Virus record (IMG/VR): IMGVR_UViG_3300029945_000335
Coordinates: 1-22,460 of that record
Origin: a virus
Strand: one strand, 5' to 3'
DNA length: 22,460 nt
Position 1 is the stretch's first letter. Each line of letters opens with the position of its first letter. Below the pieces are notes generated by a model that ran no database searches, was not told the origin of the DNA, and saw only the letters and a program-made list of their open reading frames with translations. The position numbers and the translations under genes are program-made. Shown piece by piece: positions 13,776-20,970 of this stretch.

Positions 13776-14175
13776 GTCGGTGTCACGTGACTGTGATAAT
13801 TGCGCTGAACGAGAGTGGGTTGGCAAGATGAATATCGACCTTCATGGGCCTCGTCGCCTCGACCGGCGCATCCTTGGCGTCGGTGAACATCTCTCCATGA
13901 TGCTCGCAACCGGCGAGATCGCCGGGGCGCCGGCCCAGGCCATTCGTGAACTGCAAGAAATGCCGCTCGCTTTGCTGGATTTGGCGGGTGACGCTACCGT
14001 TTTGCTGCAAAGTCGTCGGCAAGTGGCTGTCCCAACCGTGCTGGCTCTTTCGTGCGCAGCCGGCGCCCTGCTTTTCGCCGGCGCGCAGTCGATCGGCTTC
14101 GGCGAATCGGCACTCGGCAGCGGCGAACTCGTCGTCGCGGCGGCATTGGCGATCTGGGCCTCCACTGGTCCGTAA
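13774..14175 (+). CDS. putative membrane protein, 133 aa
   Basis: AAGGAAG at 13757-13763 stands 10 bases before ATG 13774, which is why this start is preferred to ATG 13828 or 13738. The product has a CDNC pair at 7-10, a helical middle (GEIAGAPAQAIRELQEMPLA) and two hydrophobic segments near the C-terminus (VPTVLALSCAAGALLFAGAQ and LVVAAALAIWAS). It is probably an inner-membrane protein with a cytoplasmic N-terminal part. Location next to the immunity gene would suit superinfection exclusion, but this is only context. No family is recognised. Confidence 0.5.
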   Translation: MSVSRDCDNCAEREWVGKMNIDLHGPRRLDRRILGVGEHLSMMLATGEIAGAPAQAIRELQEMPLALLDLAGDATVLLQSRRQVAVPTVLALSCAAGALLFAGAQSIGFGESALGSGELVVAAALAIWASTGP

Positions 14176-14209
14176 CTGATCCGCCACTAATCCCCGGGAA
14201 CAACGTTAT

Positions 14210-14297
14210 TTGACGGACCGACGTATTGACGTACTGATTTATTGCCGCCAATCATGGTGGGTTATTTACGTCATGACGGAAATAGCTATTAGCGTCA
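14210..14297. repeat. 8-bp unit array A before the recombination operon; candidate partition/operator site
   Basis: Units in an 8-bp phase start at 14210 (TTGACGGA), 14218 (CCGACGTA), 14226 (TTGACGTA) and 14234 (CTGATTTA). Seven periods after 14210 a second block in the same phase starts at 14266: TTACGTCA (reverse), TGACGGAA, an unrelated unit, and TAGCGTCA (reverse). The same words occur around the parA and RHH genes. The array lies before the gene at 14315. Confidence 0.7.
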
Positions 14298-14314
14298 AAC
14301 GAAGGGCTCCCTCC

Positions 14315-14692
14315 ATGAAGCGCCGTGCGGCAGAACCTGCCGTCTACACCACCCTGACGCGGGTCAGCGGTGACGATACCGACGAACTGGACGTGGTGAT
14401 CGCGTTCGAGGTCACCCGTTACAGCCCCGGTTGCCCAGCTTGTTACTACCAAAGGAACGGCGATCCGGGCTGGCCGGCCGAAGCGGCGGAATACGAGACG
14501 GCCATCACAGGCATCTCTCTCGACGGCGCGGTCGATGCTGGCGTCGAGCCGCTGACCGACGCCGAAGTGGCGACGCTTACCGCATGGTTCGAAAGCGACA
14601 AGGCGCACGACGCCACCGATGACGCGGTCCGCGAATATTACGACGACGCATATGACCGTTATTGCGACGAACAGATGGAAAGAAGCCTCTAA
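14315..14692 (+). CDS. hypothetical acidic protein, 125 aa
   Basis: ATG 14315 has GAAGGG at 14301-14306, 8 bases upstream, so I start here; the open frame upstream to 14210 is the repeat array. The protein has an unusual CPACYYQ motif (CPxC near 40) and an acidic helical C-terminal half (ESDKAHDATDDAVREYYDDA). It is the first gene of the recombination operon and is followed by the next gene after 1 nt. Function unknown; the acidity might mimic DNA, but that is speculation. Confidence 0.65.
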   Translation: MKRRAAEPAVYTTLTRVSGDDTDELDVVIAFEVTRYSPGCPACYYQRNGDPGWPAEAAEYETAITGISLDGAVDAGVEPLTDAEVATLTAWFESDKAHDATDDAVREYYDDAYDRYCDEQMERSL

Positions 14693-14693
14693 T

Positions 14694-15146
14694 ATGTCGG
14701 AAACACTGGAACGCGCTGTCGGCGACGCGCTGAGCGTGGTTGACCTCGCGGGGCACTGCTCCGCGCTGGCCGCGCTGGTCTCCCCGTCCGCCTATGTGTC
14801 GCTCAACGTTGCGACGTCCACGAAAGACGCCTATCTCGGGATCTATCCGAGCGGGATGTCCGCGCCAGATTACCATCATTTCCGTGGCGAGACGTGGCAG
14901 CAGGCGCTCGATAGCGCCTACGTCTGGGCACGCGACTACGGCGCAGTGCACCGCGCCACGGTGATCCGCACCATGGCGCTGGCGATCATCGACCTGACCG
15001 ACGAATACGGCACCTGCTCCGCTGGTCTGCTCGCTGGACGGAAGTTTGCCCACGCCGACATCACCAGCTTCGCCAAGGCCGCCTGCGCGCGGGCCAGCGA
15101 GATGACCGGCAACACGCCGTTTGTCGTCCAGGGAATAATACCTTGA
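14694..15146 (+). CDS. hypothetical protein, 150 aa
   Basis: Starts at ATG 14694, one base past the previous stop. The protein is soluble and mixed helix/strand: MSETLERAVGDALSVVDLAG, then SLNVATSTKDAYLGIYPSG, and a C-terminal FAKAACARASEMTGNTPFVV. It has no membrane helix or clear motif. Its stop overlaps the TTG start of the exonuclease gene (TTGA), so it belongs to the recombination operon. No family is recognised. Confidence 0.65.
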   Translation: MSETLERAVGDALSVVDLAGHCSALAALVSPSAYVSLNVATSTKDAYLGIYPSGMSAPDYHHFRGETWQQALDSAYVWARDYGAVHRATVIRTMALAIIDLTDEYGTCSAGLLAGRKFAHADITSFAKAACARASEMTGNTPFVVQGIIP

Positions 15147-16126
15147 TCACCACCGACATCCAGGAACACAGCCCTGAGTGGCATGCGATCCGCTCGCGCC
15201 ATATCGGCGGGTCCGAGATCGCCGGCCTGTTCGGCGTCCAGGCGGAATACCAGATGTCCGCCTACACCCTGTTCATGGTCAAGTCCGGGCGCATCCCGCC
15301 GCCGCCGGTCGATCACTCCCCGGGCTCGCGCGTGTGGTTCGGCACGCGGCTGGAGGCGCAGATCGCGGGGATGGCCGCCGAGATTTACGGCTGGACCATC
15401 AGCAAGGGCGGCTACTGCATCGACGACACGACGCCCGGGATGGCCTGTTCCCTGGATTTCGTGATCGACGAACCCGGCGAGGAGGAGCGCTTGCTGGGGT
15501 TCAGCGGACCCGGCGTGCTCCAGATCAAGAACATCGACATGATCCAGCACAAGCGCGCCTGGAACAGCGACGAACCGCCCTATCCGGTGCTGCTGCAACT
15601 GCAGCACGAGATCGCCTGTCTCGGCGCATCCTGGGGCGTCATCGCCGGCATGGTCGGCGGCAACCAGCTTCCCGCCTACCGCTACGCCGCCCGCCCTCGG
15701 ACGATCGCGCTGATCCGCGAGCGCGTCGGCGAGTTCTGGCAGCGCGTCGCCGATCAGCGCCCGCCCTCGGTCGACGGCTCGAACTCCACCGCCGAGGCAC
15801 TCGCCGTGCTGTATCCGTCGCTGGAGGACAATCTGCCGATCGACCTGTCGAACGACAACGAAATGCCAGAGATCTGCGCCGGACTGCTGGTCGCCACCGC
15901 TGACCGCAAGAGCGCGGAGGCGAACGAGCAGAGCTACAAGAACCGGCTGGCAGAAAAGATGGCCGGGCACAAGCGGGCAATCTGCACCGGCTTTTCGATC
16001 AACGGCGTGTTCACCCAGGCCAATCCGGGCAAGCGCGCCGGCGACCTGCCGGCGGACGAGATCATCGGCAAACGCAAGGCGTCGGTCTGGTACAAGGTGA
16101 AGGAATATCTGGGGGTCGCCGCGTGA
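15143..16126 (+). CDS. YqaJ-type viral recombinase exonuclease
   Basis: A PD-(D/E)xK alkaline exonuclease of the lambda Exo/YqaJ class that would resect duplex ends to leave 3' tails for RecT. 327 aa with HIGGSEIAGLFGV at about 20-32, ACSLDFVIDEP around 110, VLQIKNIDMIQHKRAW near 130-150, and LLQLQHEIACLGASWGVI. The catalytic ExK appears as QIK. The start is TTG 15143, overlapping the previous stop; AGGGAA lies just upstream. The next genes are a DnaQ-like exonuclease and RecT, a full two-component recombination set. Confidence 0.88.
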   Translation: MITTDIQEHSPEWHAIRSRHIGGSEIAGLFGVQAEYQMSAYTLFMVKSGRIPPPPVDHSPGSRVWFGTRLEAQIAGMAAEIYGWTISKGGYCIDDTTPGMACSLDFVIDEPGEEERLLGFSGPGVLQIKNIDMIQHKRAWNSDEPPYPVLLQLQHEIACLGASWGVIAGMVGGNQLPAYRYAARPRTIALIRERVGEFWQRVADQRPPSVDGSNSTAEALAVLYPSLEDNLPIDLSNDNEMPEICAGLLVATADRKSAEANEQSYKNRLAEKMAGHKRAICTGFSINGVFTQANPGKRAGDLPADEIIGKRKASVWYKVKEYLGVAA

Positions 16127-16728
16127 GCACCCTGGTCTGGGACACAGAAACAACAGGTCTGCCCGCGTACGACAAGCGCAGCAACGATCCCGCGCAGCCG
16201 CATCTGGTGCAGCTCGCGCTCGTTCTGCTGGACGACGCCGGCCGCGAGGTCGAGGCCGTCTCGGTGATCGTCCGCCCCGACGGCTGGACCATCCCGCCGG
16301 AGATGACCGCCATTCACGGCATCTCGCACGAGCAGGCGGTGGCCGAGGGCATCCCGGAGCGCGCGGCGGCGATGATGTTCGTCGCGATGCAGTCGGTGGC
16401 GCGGCTGCGCGTGGCCCACAATGAGACTTTTGACCGTCGCATCCTGCGCATCGCCATGACACGCGCCGGTATCGAGCGTGACATGATCGAAGCGATCGAG
16501 GCCCGCGCCTCGTACTGCACCTGCAACGCGGCCAAGCCCATCGTCAACCTGCCGCCGTCGCCGAGGATGCTGGCGCGCGGGATGAAGGGGCCGAAATCGC
16601 CGAAGCTGGCAGAATGCTATCTCCATTTCTTCGGCGAACCTCTGAGCGGGGCGCATGACGCGCTGATCGACGCAAGAGCGTGCGCCCGGCTTTACGGCGC
16701 GCTACAGCAACAAGGAGCAGCAGCTTGA
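16123..16728 (+). CDS. DnaQ-like 3'-5' exonuclease (DEDDh)
   Basis: 201 aa with all the DEDDh residues: D7 and E9 in VWDTETTGLP, D104 in AHNETFDRRI, and H178 and D183 in GAHDALIDARAC. This would remove nucleotides from 3' ends; alone, it could act as a proofreading subunit or trim single strands during recombination. GTG 16123 overlaps the YqaJ stop (GTGA). Placement between the YqaJ exonuclease and RecT suggests a job in end processing rather than polymerase proofreading, but that is inference. Confidence 0.88.
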   Translation: MSTLVWDTETTGLPAYDKRSNDPAQPHLVQLALVLLDDAGREVEAVSVIVRPDGWTIPPEMTAIHGISHEQAVAEGIPERAAAMMFVAMQSVARLRVAHNETFDRRILRIAMTRAGIERDMIEAIEARASYCTCNAAKPIVNLPPSPRMLARGMKGPKSPKLAECYLHFFGEPLSGAHDALIDARACARLYGALQQQGAAA

Positions 16729-18113
16729 GCGACGGACCACCGAACTGGGACGACATCCCGCCGGCTGACTATGGCCAGCCGTCCGGCGGCGGTGGCGGCA
16801 ATCGGGGCGGCAAGAAGCCTCGCCCGCCCGCGATGACGGCGCAGGAGATGGCCACCGCCTCGGGCGACTTCTATGCGTGGCTCGGAACCGCCGCGACGCA
16901 GGCGCAGTTGAAGGTGGTCCTGCCCGATCACGTCGATCTGCCGCTGTTCATCGCGACCGCGAAGACCGCCGTTCTGACCAAGCCGCAGCTTCTGCGCGAG
17001 AACATGCGCCCGTCGCTGCTGGTGGCGATCATGAAGGCGGCCAGCCAGGGTCTGCTGCCCGACGGCAAGCAAGGCGCGCTGGTGCCGCGCTACGACAACG
17101 AGGCCGGCGGCTACATCGTCGCATGGCAACCGATGGTGCAGGGCATCATCAAACTCGGCCGGGAAACCGGCGCGATCAAGTCGATCCGCGCGATGATCGT
17201 CTTCCGCGGCGAGAACTTCCACGTCCTCGGCGGCGAGGAGGACCGGATCCAGCACGAAATCGATATCGACATCGTCGATGAAGCCTACGCAGCGCTGAAC
17301 GGCGGGCGTGACAACCACGGCAACCCGATCGCCCGACCGGCGGAGTTTTTCGCCCGGGTGCGCGCCGCCTACTGCTTCATCACCGGGGTCGATGGGACCG
17401 TGACGCGGCGGTACATGCCGCACCAGCGCCTTGTCAGCCTATGGGAAAGCAGCAAGGCGGCGAACGGCCCGTGGAATTCGCGCTGGATCGACGAGATGAT
17501 CCTGAAGGGCGTGATCCTTTACACGGCGAAATGGATCAACCTCGACAGCGAGAGCGCGCCGGCGAAGCGTTTCAACGCCGCGCTGATGACCGACATGGAG
17601 ATCGATTTCGACCGCCAGGGCCAGCTTACTGCCCCGGTGGCGCAGCCGCAGGCCGCTCTCCCGGCACCCGGGGACAAGCTGTCGACGCTCGAAGACGCCA
17701 TCATGGGGAGGGTGACGAACAAGACGGTCAAGCCGCGCGAGACGGTTGCCAGTGGGTCGAATAATCCCAGCGGGTCGAAGCCGGCGACCGCCAAGCCACG
17801 CGAACCGCCAGCCGGCGATACGGATTTCCTGCCGCGCGTGCTTGCCGTACTCGAGCGCGAGGGGAGCGGACGCGCCTGGATGAACGCGCTGACCGCCGCG
17901 ACGATCGCCTGCCCGACAGCGGGCGAGCTGGGCGAGATCCGCAAGGCGGCGTCAGTGGTGGCCAACCTCAAGGACGCCCCGCCGGAGGTGCGCCCGCAGA
18001 TCGCGGCACTGTTCGTCGCCGCCGCGCAGCGGCTGGCCGAACCGCAATCCGATGGCGCGGAGGACGGCGCCTGGAACGACCCCGCAGCAGAAATCAAAGG
18101 GAAAGCCGCCTGA
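16725..18113 (+). CDS. RecT family single-strand annealing protein
   Basis: 462 aa. Start TTG 16725 overlaps the preceding stop (TTGA) and has AAGGAG at 16711-16716, 8 bases away. The RecT core is at about 45-290: MRPSLLVAIMKAASQGLLPD, GALVPRYDN, AWQPMVQGIIKLGRETGAIK, RRYMPHQRLVSLWESS, ILYTAKWINLDSESAPAKRF. It would coat ssDNA made by the YqaJ exonuclease and anneal it to complement. The final third (beyond about 300) is a flexible Pro/Lys stretch and a small helical end domain, longer than typical RecT (about 270-300 aa). Confidence 0.92.
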   Translation: MSDGPPNWDDIPPADYGQPSGGGGGNRGGKKPRPPAMTAQEMATASGDFYAWLGTAATQAQLKVVLPDHVDLPLFIATAKTAVLTKPQLLRENMRPSLLVAIMKAASQGLLPDGKQGALVPRYDNEAGGYIVAWQPMVQGIIKLGRETGAIKSIRAMIVFRGENFHVLGGEEDRIQHEIDIDIVDEAYAALNGGRDNHGNPIARPAEFFARVRAAYCFITGVDGTVTRRYMPHQRLVSLWESSKAANGPWNSRWIDEMILKGVILYTAKWINLDSESAPAKRFNAALMTDMEIDFDRQGQLTAPVAQPQAALPAPGDKLSTLEDAIMGRVTNKTVKPRETVASGSNNPSGSKPATAKPREPPAGDTDFLPRVLAVLEREGSGRAWMNALTAATIACPTAGELGEIRKAASVVANLKDAPPEVRPQIAALFVAAAQRLAEPQSDGAEDGAWNDPAAEIKGKAA

Positions 18114-18343
18114 TGGCCAAGATCATCGTCCTGAAGATCGAGATCCCGGCCGACGACGACGTGCGGGTCGATGGCGTCAAGGGTGTCGTCCTGGGCGCGC
18201 TCCGCGCGCTCGGGAAGCGCCAGTCGGACCCCGGCGAAGGCCAGTCCACAATCGAACATGCGACGTTCTTCGATGCGGCGTCGGTCAAGTTCTGGACCCA
18301 ACCGACGGCCGCCGAGAAGAAGAAGCCGAAAACGCCGGTGTGA
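18113..18343 (+). CDS. hypothetical small protein, 76 aa
   Basis: ATG 18113 shares its A with the RecT stop (TGATG). The product begins AKIIVLKIEIPADDDVRVDG, a regular beta-hairpin-like opening, then a helix (GVVLGALRALGKRQ) and a Lys/Pro end (AAEKKKPKTPV). It is the last gene of the recombination operon before a terminator. It may serve RecT, but no family is recognised. Confidence 0.65.
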   Translation: MAKIIVLKIEIPADDDVRVDGVKGVVLGALRALGKRQSDPGEGQSTIEHATFFDAASVKFWTQPTAAEKKKPKTPV

Positions 18344-18346
18344 TGG

Positions 18347-18375
18347 CCGCCGCAATTTCGCGGCGGAATTAATTG
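18347..18375 (+). terminator. probable rho-independent terminator after the recombination operon
   Basis: CCGCCGC at 18347-18353 pairs perfectly with GCGGCGG at 18360-18366 around a 6-base loop. AATTAATTGTT follows, which is A/T-rich but not a pure T run. It sits 3 bases after the stop of the 76-aa gene and would separate it from parA. Confidence 0.6.
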
Positions 18376-18407
18376 TTGACGGACTGACGTGGCTACGCGA
18401 GGACGTC
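18376..18407. repeat. 8-bp unit array B upstream of parA
   Basis: Units at 18376 (TTGACGGA), 18384 (CTGACGTG), 18392 (GCTACGCG) and 18400 (AGGACGTC) keep an exact 8-bp phase, ending 5 bases before the parA ATG. The first matches array A's first unit exactly. This is the position of a ParG-type operator and centromere. Confidence 0.7.
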
Positions 18408-18412
18408 ACACT

Positions 18413-19042
18413 ATGAGCCAGACCAGAGTTGTCGCGTTTCTCAGCCAGAAGGGCGGCACGGGCAAGACAACCCTGGCGGTTCACACCGCCGTCGCCGCGC
18501 AAGAGGCCGGCAGGCGTGTCGTCCTGCTCGACACCGACCCGCAGAAATCCGCCGGCGCATGGCGCGACGCGCGCGGCGGTGCGGATCCGGTGGTGGCCAC
18601 GGCCACAGCCTCCGAGATGGACCGGGTAATAGACGCGGCGATGGCCGACCGGATGGATCTGATCATTGTCGATACCGCGCCGCACGCCACACCCGATGCC
18701 GCCAGCATCGCCCGCAGGGCGCATCTCGTGCTGATCCCATGCCGGCCTAGCGCCTTCGACCTTGCCGCCGCCGGCAGCGCCGTGGCGATCGTCAAGGCCG
18801 CTGGGGTCTCCGCGGCCTTCGTGCTGTCCGCATGTCCCTTCCGGGCGCCGGAGATCGCCGAGGCGCGGAAGGCATTGAAGCGTTACGGCATTCCGGTGGC
18901 GCGTGCCGAGATAACCGAGCGACGGGCGTTCGCGCGCGCGGTGGCAAGCGGGCGAGCGGTCACCGAATTTGAAGCCGACGGCCGGGCCGCAGCCGAAATA
19001 CGCGCGTTGTGGAAGTGGATGGAGAAGGAATTGCGGACTTGA
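18413..19042 (+). CDS. parA: ParA-family partition ATPase (ParF-like)
   Basis: 209 aa with the deviant Walker A KGGTGKTT at 13-20, Walker A' LLDTDPQ at 38-44 and Walker B LIIVDTAP at 83-90. There is no N-terminal HTH, which makes it the short type Ib (ParF-like) form that works with a ribbon-helix-helix partner. It would move plasmid-state phage copies by patterned ATP-dependent binding to the nucleoid. ATG 18413 is preferred to the GTG 18389 codon lying in the repeat array. The RHH gene overlaps its stop. Confidence 0.9.
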   Translation: MSQTRVVAFLSQKGGTGKTTLAVHTAVAAQEAGRRVVLLDTDPQKSAGAWRDARGGADPVVATATASEMDRVIDAAMADRMDLIIVDTAPHATPDAASIARRAHLVLIPCRPSAFDLAAAGSAVAIVKAAGVSAAFVLSACPFRAPEIAEARKALKRYGIPVARAEITERRAFARAVASGRAVTEFEADGRAAAEIRALWKWMEKELRT

Positions 19043-19302
19043 CCACGAAACCGAAACCGACCGGGCTGGCGAGCTTCACCACTCTCAAGCCGGTGCCGAA
19101 GCAGGCCGCCGAAGCGGCTGGCGCGCGCAAAAAGCGAGGGCAGGGGGCGACCGTCTCCCTGACTGTGCGGGTGGCGCGGGCCGACTGGGTGCGCCTGCGC
19201 CAGCTTGCCGATGCCGAGGGCACCTCGGTTCAGGAGATTACCATGGAAGGTTTCACAAAAGTCATGGTCGCACGCGGATTGCCGCCGATTGAAGGCTTGT
19301 GA
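19039..19302 (+). CDS. ParG-like ribbon-helix-helix centromere-binding protein
   Basis: 87 aa from TTG 19039, which overlaps the parA stop (TTGA); GAAGGA at 19023-19028 fits as its ribosome-binding site. A basic, probably disordered N-terminal tail (residues 1-37, with KKRGQG) leads into the RHH fold: strand TVSLTVRVARADWVRL, helix RLRQLADAEGTSVQEI, helix TMEGFTKVMVARG. In ParG and omega proteins such a strand pair binds short direct repeats at 7-8-bp spacing and the tail stimulates the ATPase. Repeats of 8 bp at 18376 and 19300 fit this. It likely also represses parA. Confidence 0.8.
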   Translation: MTTKPKPTGLASFTTLKPVPKQAAEAAGARKKRGQGATVSLTVRVARADWVRLRQLADAEGTSVQEITMEGFTKVMVARGLPPIEGL

Positions 19303-19331
19303 CGTCGTGACGTGGTGACGGATTAGCGTCA
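19300..19331. repeat. 8-bp unit array C after the RHH gene
   Basis: Exact 8-bp phase: TGACGTCG at 19300, TGACGTGG at 19308, TGACGGAT at 19316, and the reverse-oriented TAGCGTCA at 19324. The last unit is identical to the unit at 14290, and the array begins inside the stop codon of the RHH gene. Likely partition or operator site. Confidence 0.7.
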
Positions 19332-19607
19332 TGGCGCTTTGGCGTTCTTGGGTTTCCTGGCGGGTCGGGTGGCCGGCTCCTTGAAAACCAGGCCGCGCCC
19401 GACTTGCTGGCGCAGTAGCATGAGCTGCTGCGCGTCTTCGATAGACGCCACCAAGATCAAGTCGGCGTCTGGCGGCAAGAGCGCTTCGACGGCCCGACGG
19501 ATCGATGCCTTGCCGCGTGCTGTCTTGCACCCCTCTGCGATCGCGGCATCGGCCAGACCAGGATCCATCGTCTCGATCATGATCAGCGCCGCAAATTTGT
19601 TAGGCAT
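19329..19607 (-). CDS. hypothetical protein, 92 aa
   Basis: Leftward gene from ATG 19607. The protein begins NKFAALIMIETMDPGLADAA and continues with a helical middle (KASIRRAVEALLPPDADLIL) and a Lys/Pro/Arg tail (RPARKPKNAK). The alternating Ala/Leu and strand-helix order resembles a small nucleotide-binding or receiver-like fold, but no motif proves it. It converges on the par locus and its stop lies in array C. Function unknown. Confidence 0.6.
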   Translation of the reverse strand: MPNKFAALIMIETMDPGLADAAIAEGCKTARGKASIRRAVEALLPPDADLILVASIEDAQQLMLLRQQVGRGLVFKEPATRPARKPKNAKAP

Positions 19608-19650
19608 TTAGGTAATTCCCTTGCGCAAAAAGCCACCCGCGGATTTAGGT

Positions 19651-19869
19651 CTATGGTTCGGCCCGGGAAATGTGCTCCGGGCGCAACGGGCCGGCTTCGG
19701 TCAGCGCCTGATGCGCCACTTGAAGCGTACGGATGATCTCGCCCACCATCGCTGGCGTCGGTAGATCGCTGACCAGAAGGGAAAAATACTCGCCGCCGCA
19801 CAGTGTGCCGCGCAGCATCTCATGCGACGGGAACGATTGTCCTCTGCTATCTTCACGAGCGTCTAACAT
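19651..19869 (-). CDS. hypothetical protein, 72 aa
   Basis: From ATG 19869; an in-frame TTG two codons earlier is possible but less natural. The product starts MLDAREDSRGQSFPSHEMLR and has a helical C-terminal part (MVGEIIRTLQVAHQALTEAG). It lies 43 bases upstream of the other small leftward gene and may share its transcript. It carries no recognised domain. Confidence 0.5.
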   Translation of the reverse strand: MLDAREDSRGQSFPSHEMLRGTLCGGEYFSLLVSDLPTPAMVGEIIRTLQVAHQALTEAGPLRPEHISRAEP

Positions 19870-20025
19870 TGGCAATATCTACCCAAAGTTGTATTTCATG
19901 ATTCTTTCTTACTCATAAGTGATATCGATAGTACCGCAGTTCCACTGCTTAGGCTGTAAAAGCCCGGTGAAACATGACAACCGTCAAATGACGGATCTTT
20001 GGGAGGCGCGACGTTACCGTCTTTG
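19870..20025. promoter_or_regulatory. AT-rich intergenic region, probable promoter for the small leftward genes
   Basis: About 155 bases without a gene, and much richer in A/T (19880-19935) than the rest of the window. It ends to the right at the tail-collar stop. The AT-rich part stands directly upstream of the leftward gene at 19869. No confident -35/-10 pair can be named. A palindrome at 19981-19994 lies at its right side. Confidence 0.35.
19981..19994. repeat. palindrome CCGTCA-AA-TGACGG
   Basis: Perfect 6-bp arms with a 2-bp centre. The half-site TGACGG is the same word as in arrays A, B and C. It may be a fourth site for the RHH protein, or, read leftward as CCGTC-loop-GACGG followed by TTGT, a weak terminator for the tail genes that end 31 bases to its right. 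Confidence 0.5.
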
Positions 20026-20970
20026 TCAGCCGCCGGCAAAGATGATCCAGTTGTCGACCTGCACCGGCGGCATATTCTGCGACGCGCCGGTCAACCCCGA
20101 GGTGACGGTGGTCGTGACCGTCGCCGAAAGCGAGATCCCGGTGTAGCCGGTCGCGGTGGCAAGCGTGCTGCTCGATGGCGCGCTGGTGGTGGCATCCAGG
20201 CCCGAGGTGTGCCCGCCGGTCGCCGCGGTGGCGGTGATGGTGTTGTGGACGTGCCCGGGGTCGGTGACCGCGACGTTCGGTGTGCTGGTGGCGGTCAGCG
20301 TATCCTGCTGGGCGTTCTGGCTTCCGCCGGTGGAGCCGACGACAATCGCATTGACCCCTGACACCGCGTTGGTGACGTTGCCAGCGGCAGACCCGCCCAT
20401 GTTGTCGGCGCCGATCGACGCGCGGCCGCGCTTGTCGGGCACATTGAAGCTGCTCGACCCGTCGCCGTTGCCGTAGGCGGTGCCGATGGCGGCGAACAGC
20501 GGCGCGTAGGCGGTGCGTGAAACCGCCTGGCCGTAGCAGAGCAGCCAGCCAGCCGGCGCCGTCGTACCGCCGTAGGCCATCTGCACGCCGACCGGCACCC
20601 CGCCCAGCGTCGCCTCATACTGCGACAGAGCCGCCAGGATAGCGCTTTGCGGCGAGACCACGTTGTCGATGGTCCAGAACGGATTGGTCGGCGGGTCCGT
20701 ATCGGTCGCTGGCGCCAGGACAAACTTGTAGGCCAGCGTCGGGTCCAGCCACATGCCACAGGACGAGCCGGTGGCGGACGGCGCCACTTCGCCGCGGGCG
20801 TTGAGCACGATCGGGTCGGGCAGGGCGGTGCCACCCGATGCGTCGGTGAATGGCGGCTGCTTCGTCACCGTGCCGGAGGCATAGACGAAGAGCAGGCCGC
20901 CCGAGAGCGGATTGCCGCTGTTGTCGGTGTATTGTTGTACTGGCGCGGGGGCGAGGATCATCGTGGTCAT
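20026..20970 (-). CDS. phage tail collar domain protein
   Basis: 314 aa. The first 75 residues (QQYTDNSGNPLSGGLLFVYA, then FTDASGGTALPDPIVLNARG) match the opening of many phage tail-fibre proteins. The collar domain at about 130-210 reads GGTTAPAGWLLCYGQAVSRT and then SFNVPDKRGRASIGADNMGG, with a C-terminal Ser/Thr-rich part (TATAATGGHTSG) ending VDNWIIFAGG. It likely forms a distal tail fibre or spike that contacts the host. ATG 20970 overlaps the ATP-grasp stop (ATGA). Confidence 0.88.
   Translation of the reverse strand: MTTMILAPAPVQQYTDNSGNPLSGGLLFVYASGTVTKQPPFTDASGGTALPDPIVLNARGEVAPSATGSSCGMWLDPTLAYKFVLAPATDTDPPTNPFWTIDNVVSPQSAILAALSQYEATLGGVPVGVQMAYGGTTAPAGWLLCYGQAVSRTAYAPLFAAIGTAYGNGDGSSSFNVPDKRGRASIGADNMGGSAAGNVTNAVSGVNAIVVGSTGGSQNAQQDTLTATSTPNVAVTDPGHVHNTITATAATGGHTSGLDATTSAPSSSTLATATGYTGISLSATVTTTVTSGLTGASQNMPPVQVDNWIIFAGG

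Noticed and set aside
14936-16462. Minus-strand open frame of 508 codons
   Set aside because: Antisense to the YqaJ and DnaQ-like genes, very Arg/Ala/Gly-rich, no motif, so a shadow.
17519-18724. Minus-strand open frame of 401 codons spanning recT end to parA
   Set aside because: It crosses a terminator and the repeat array and is antisense to recT and parA; composition is that of a shadow.
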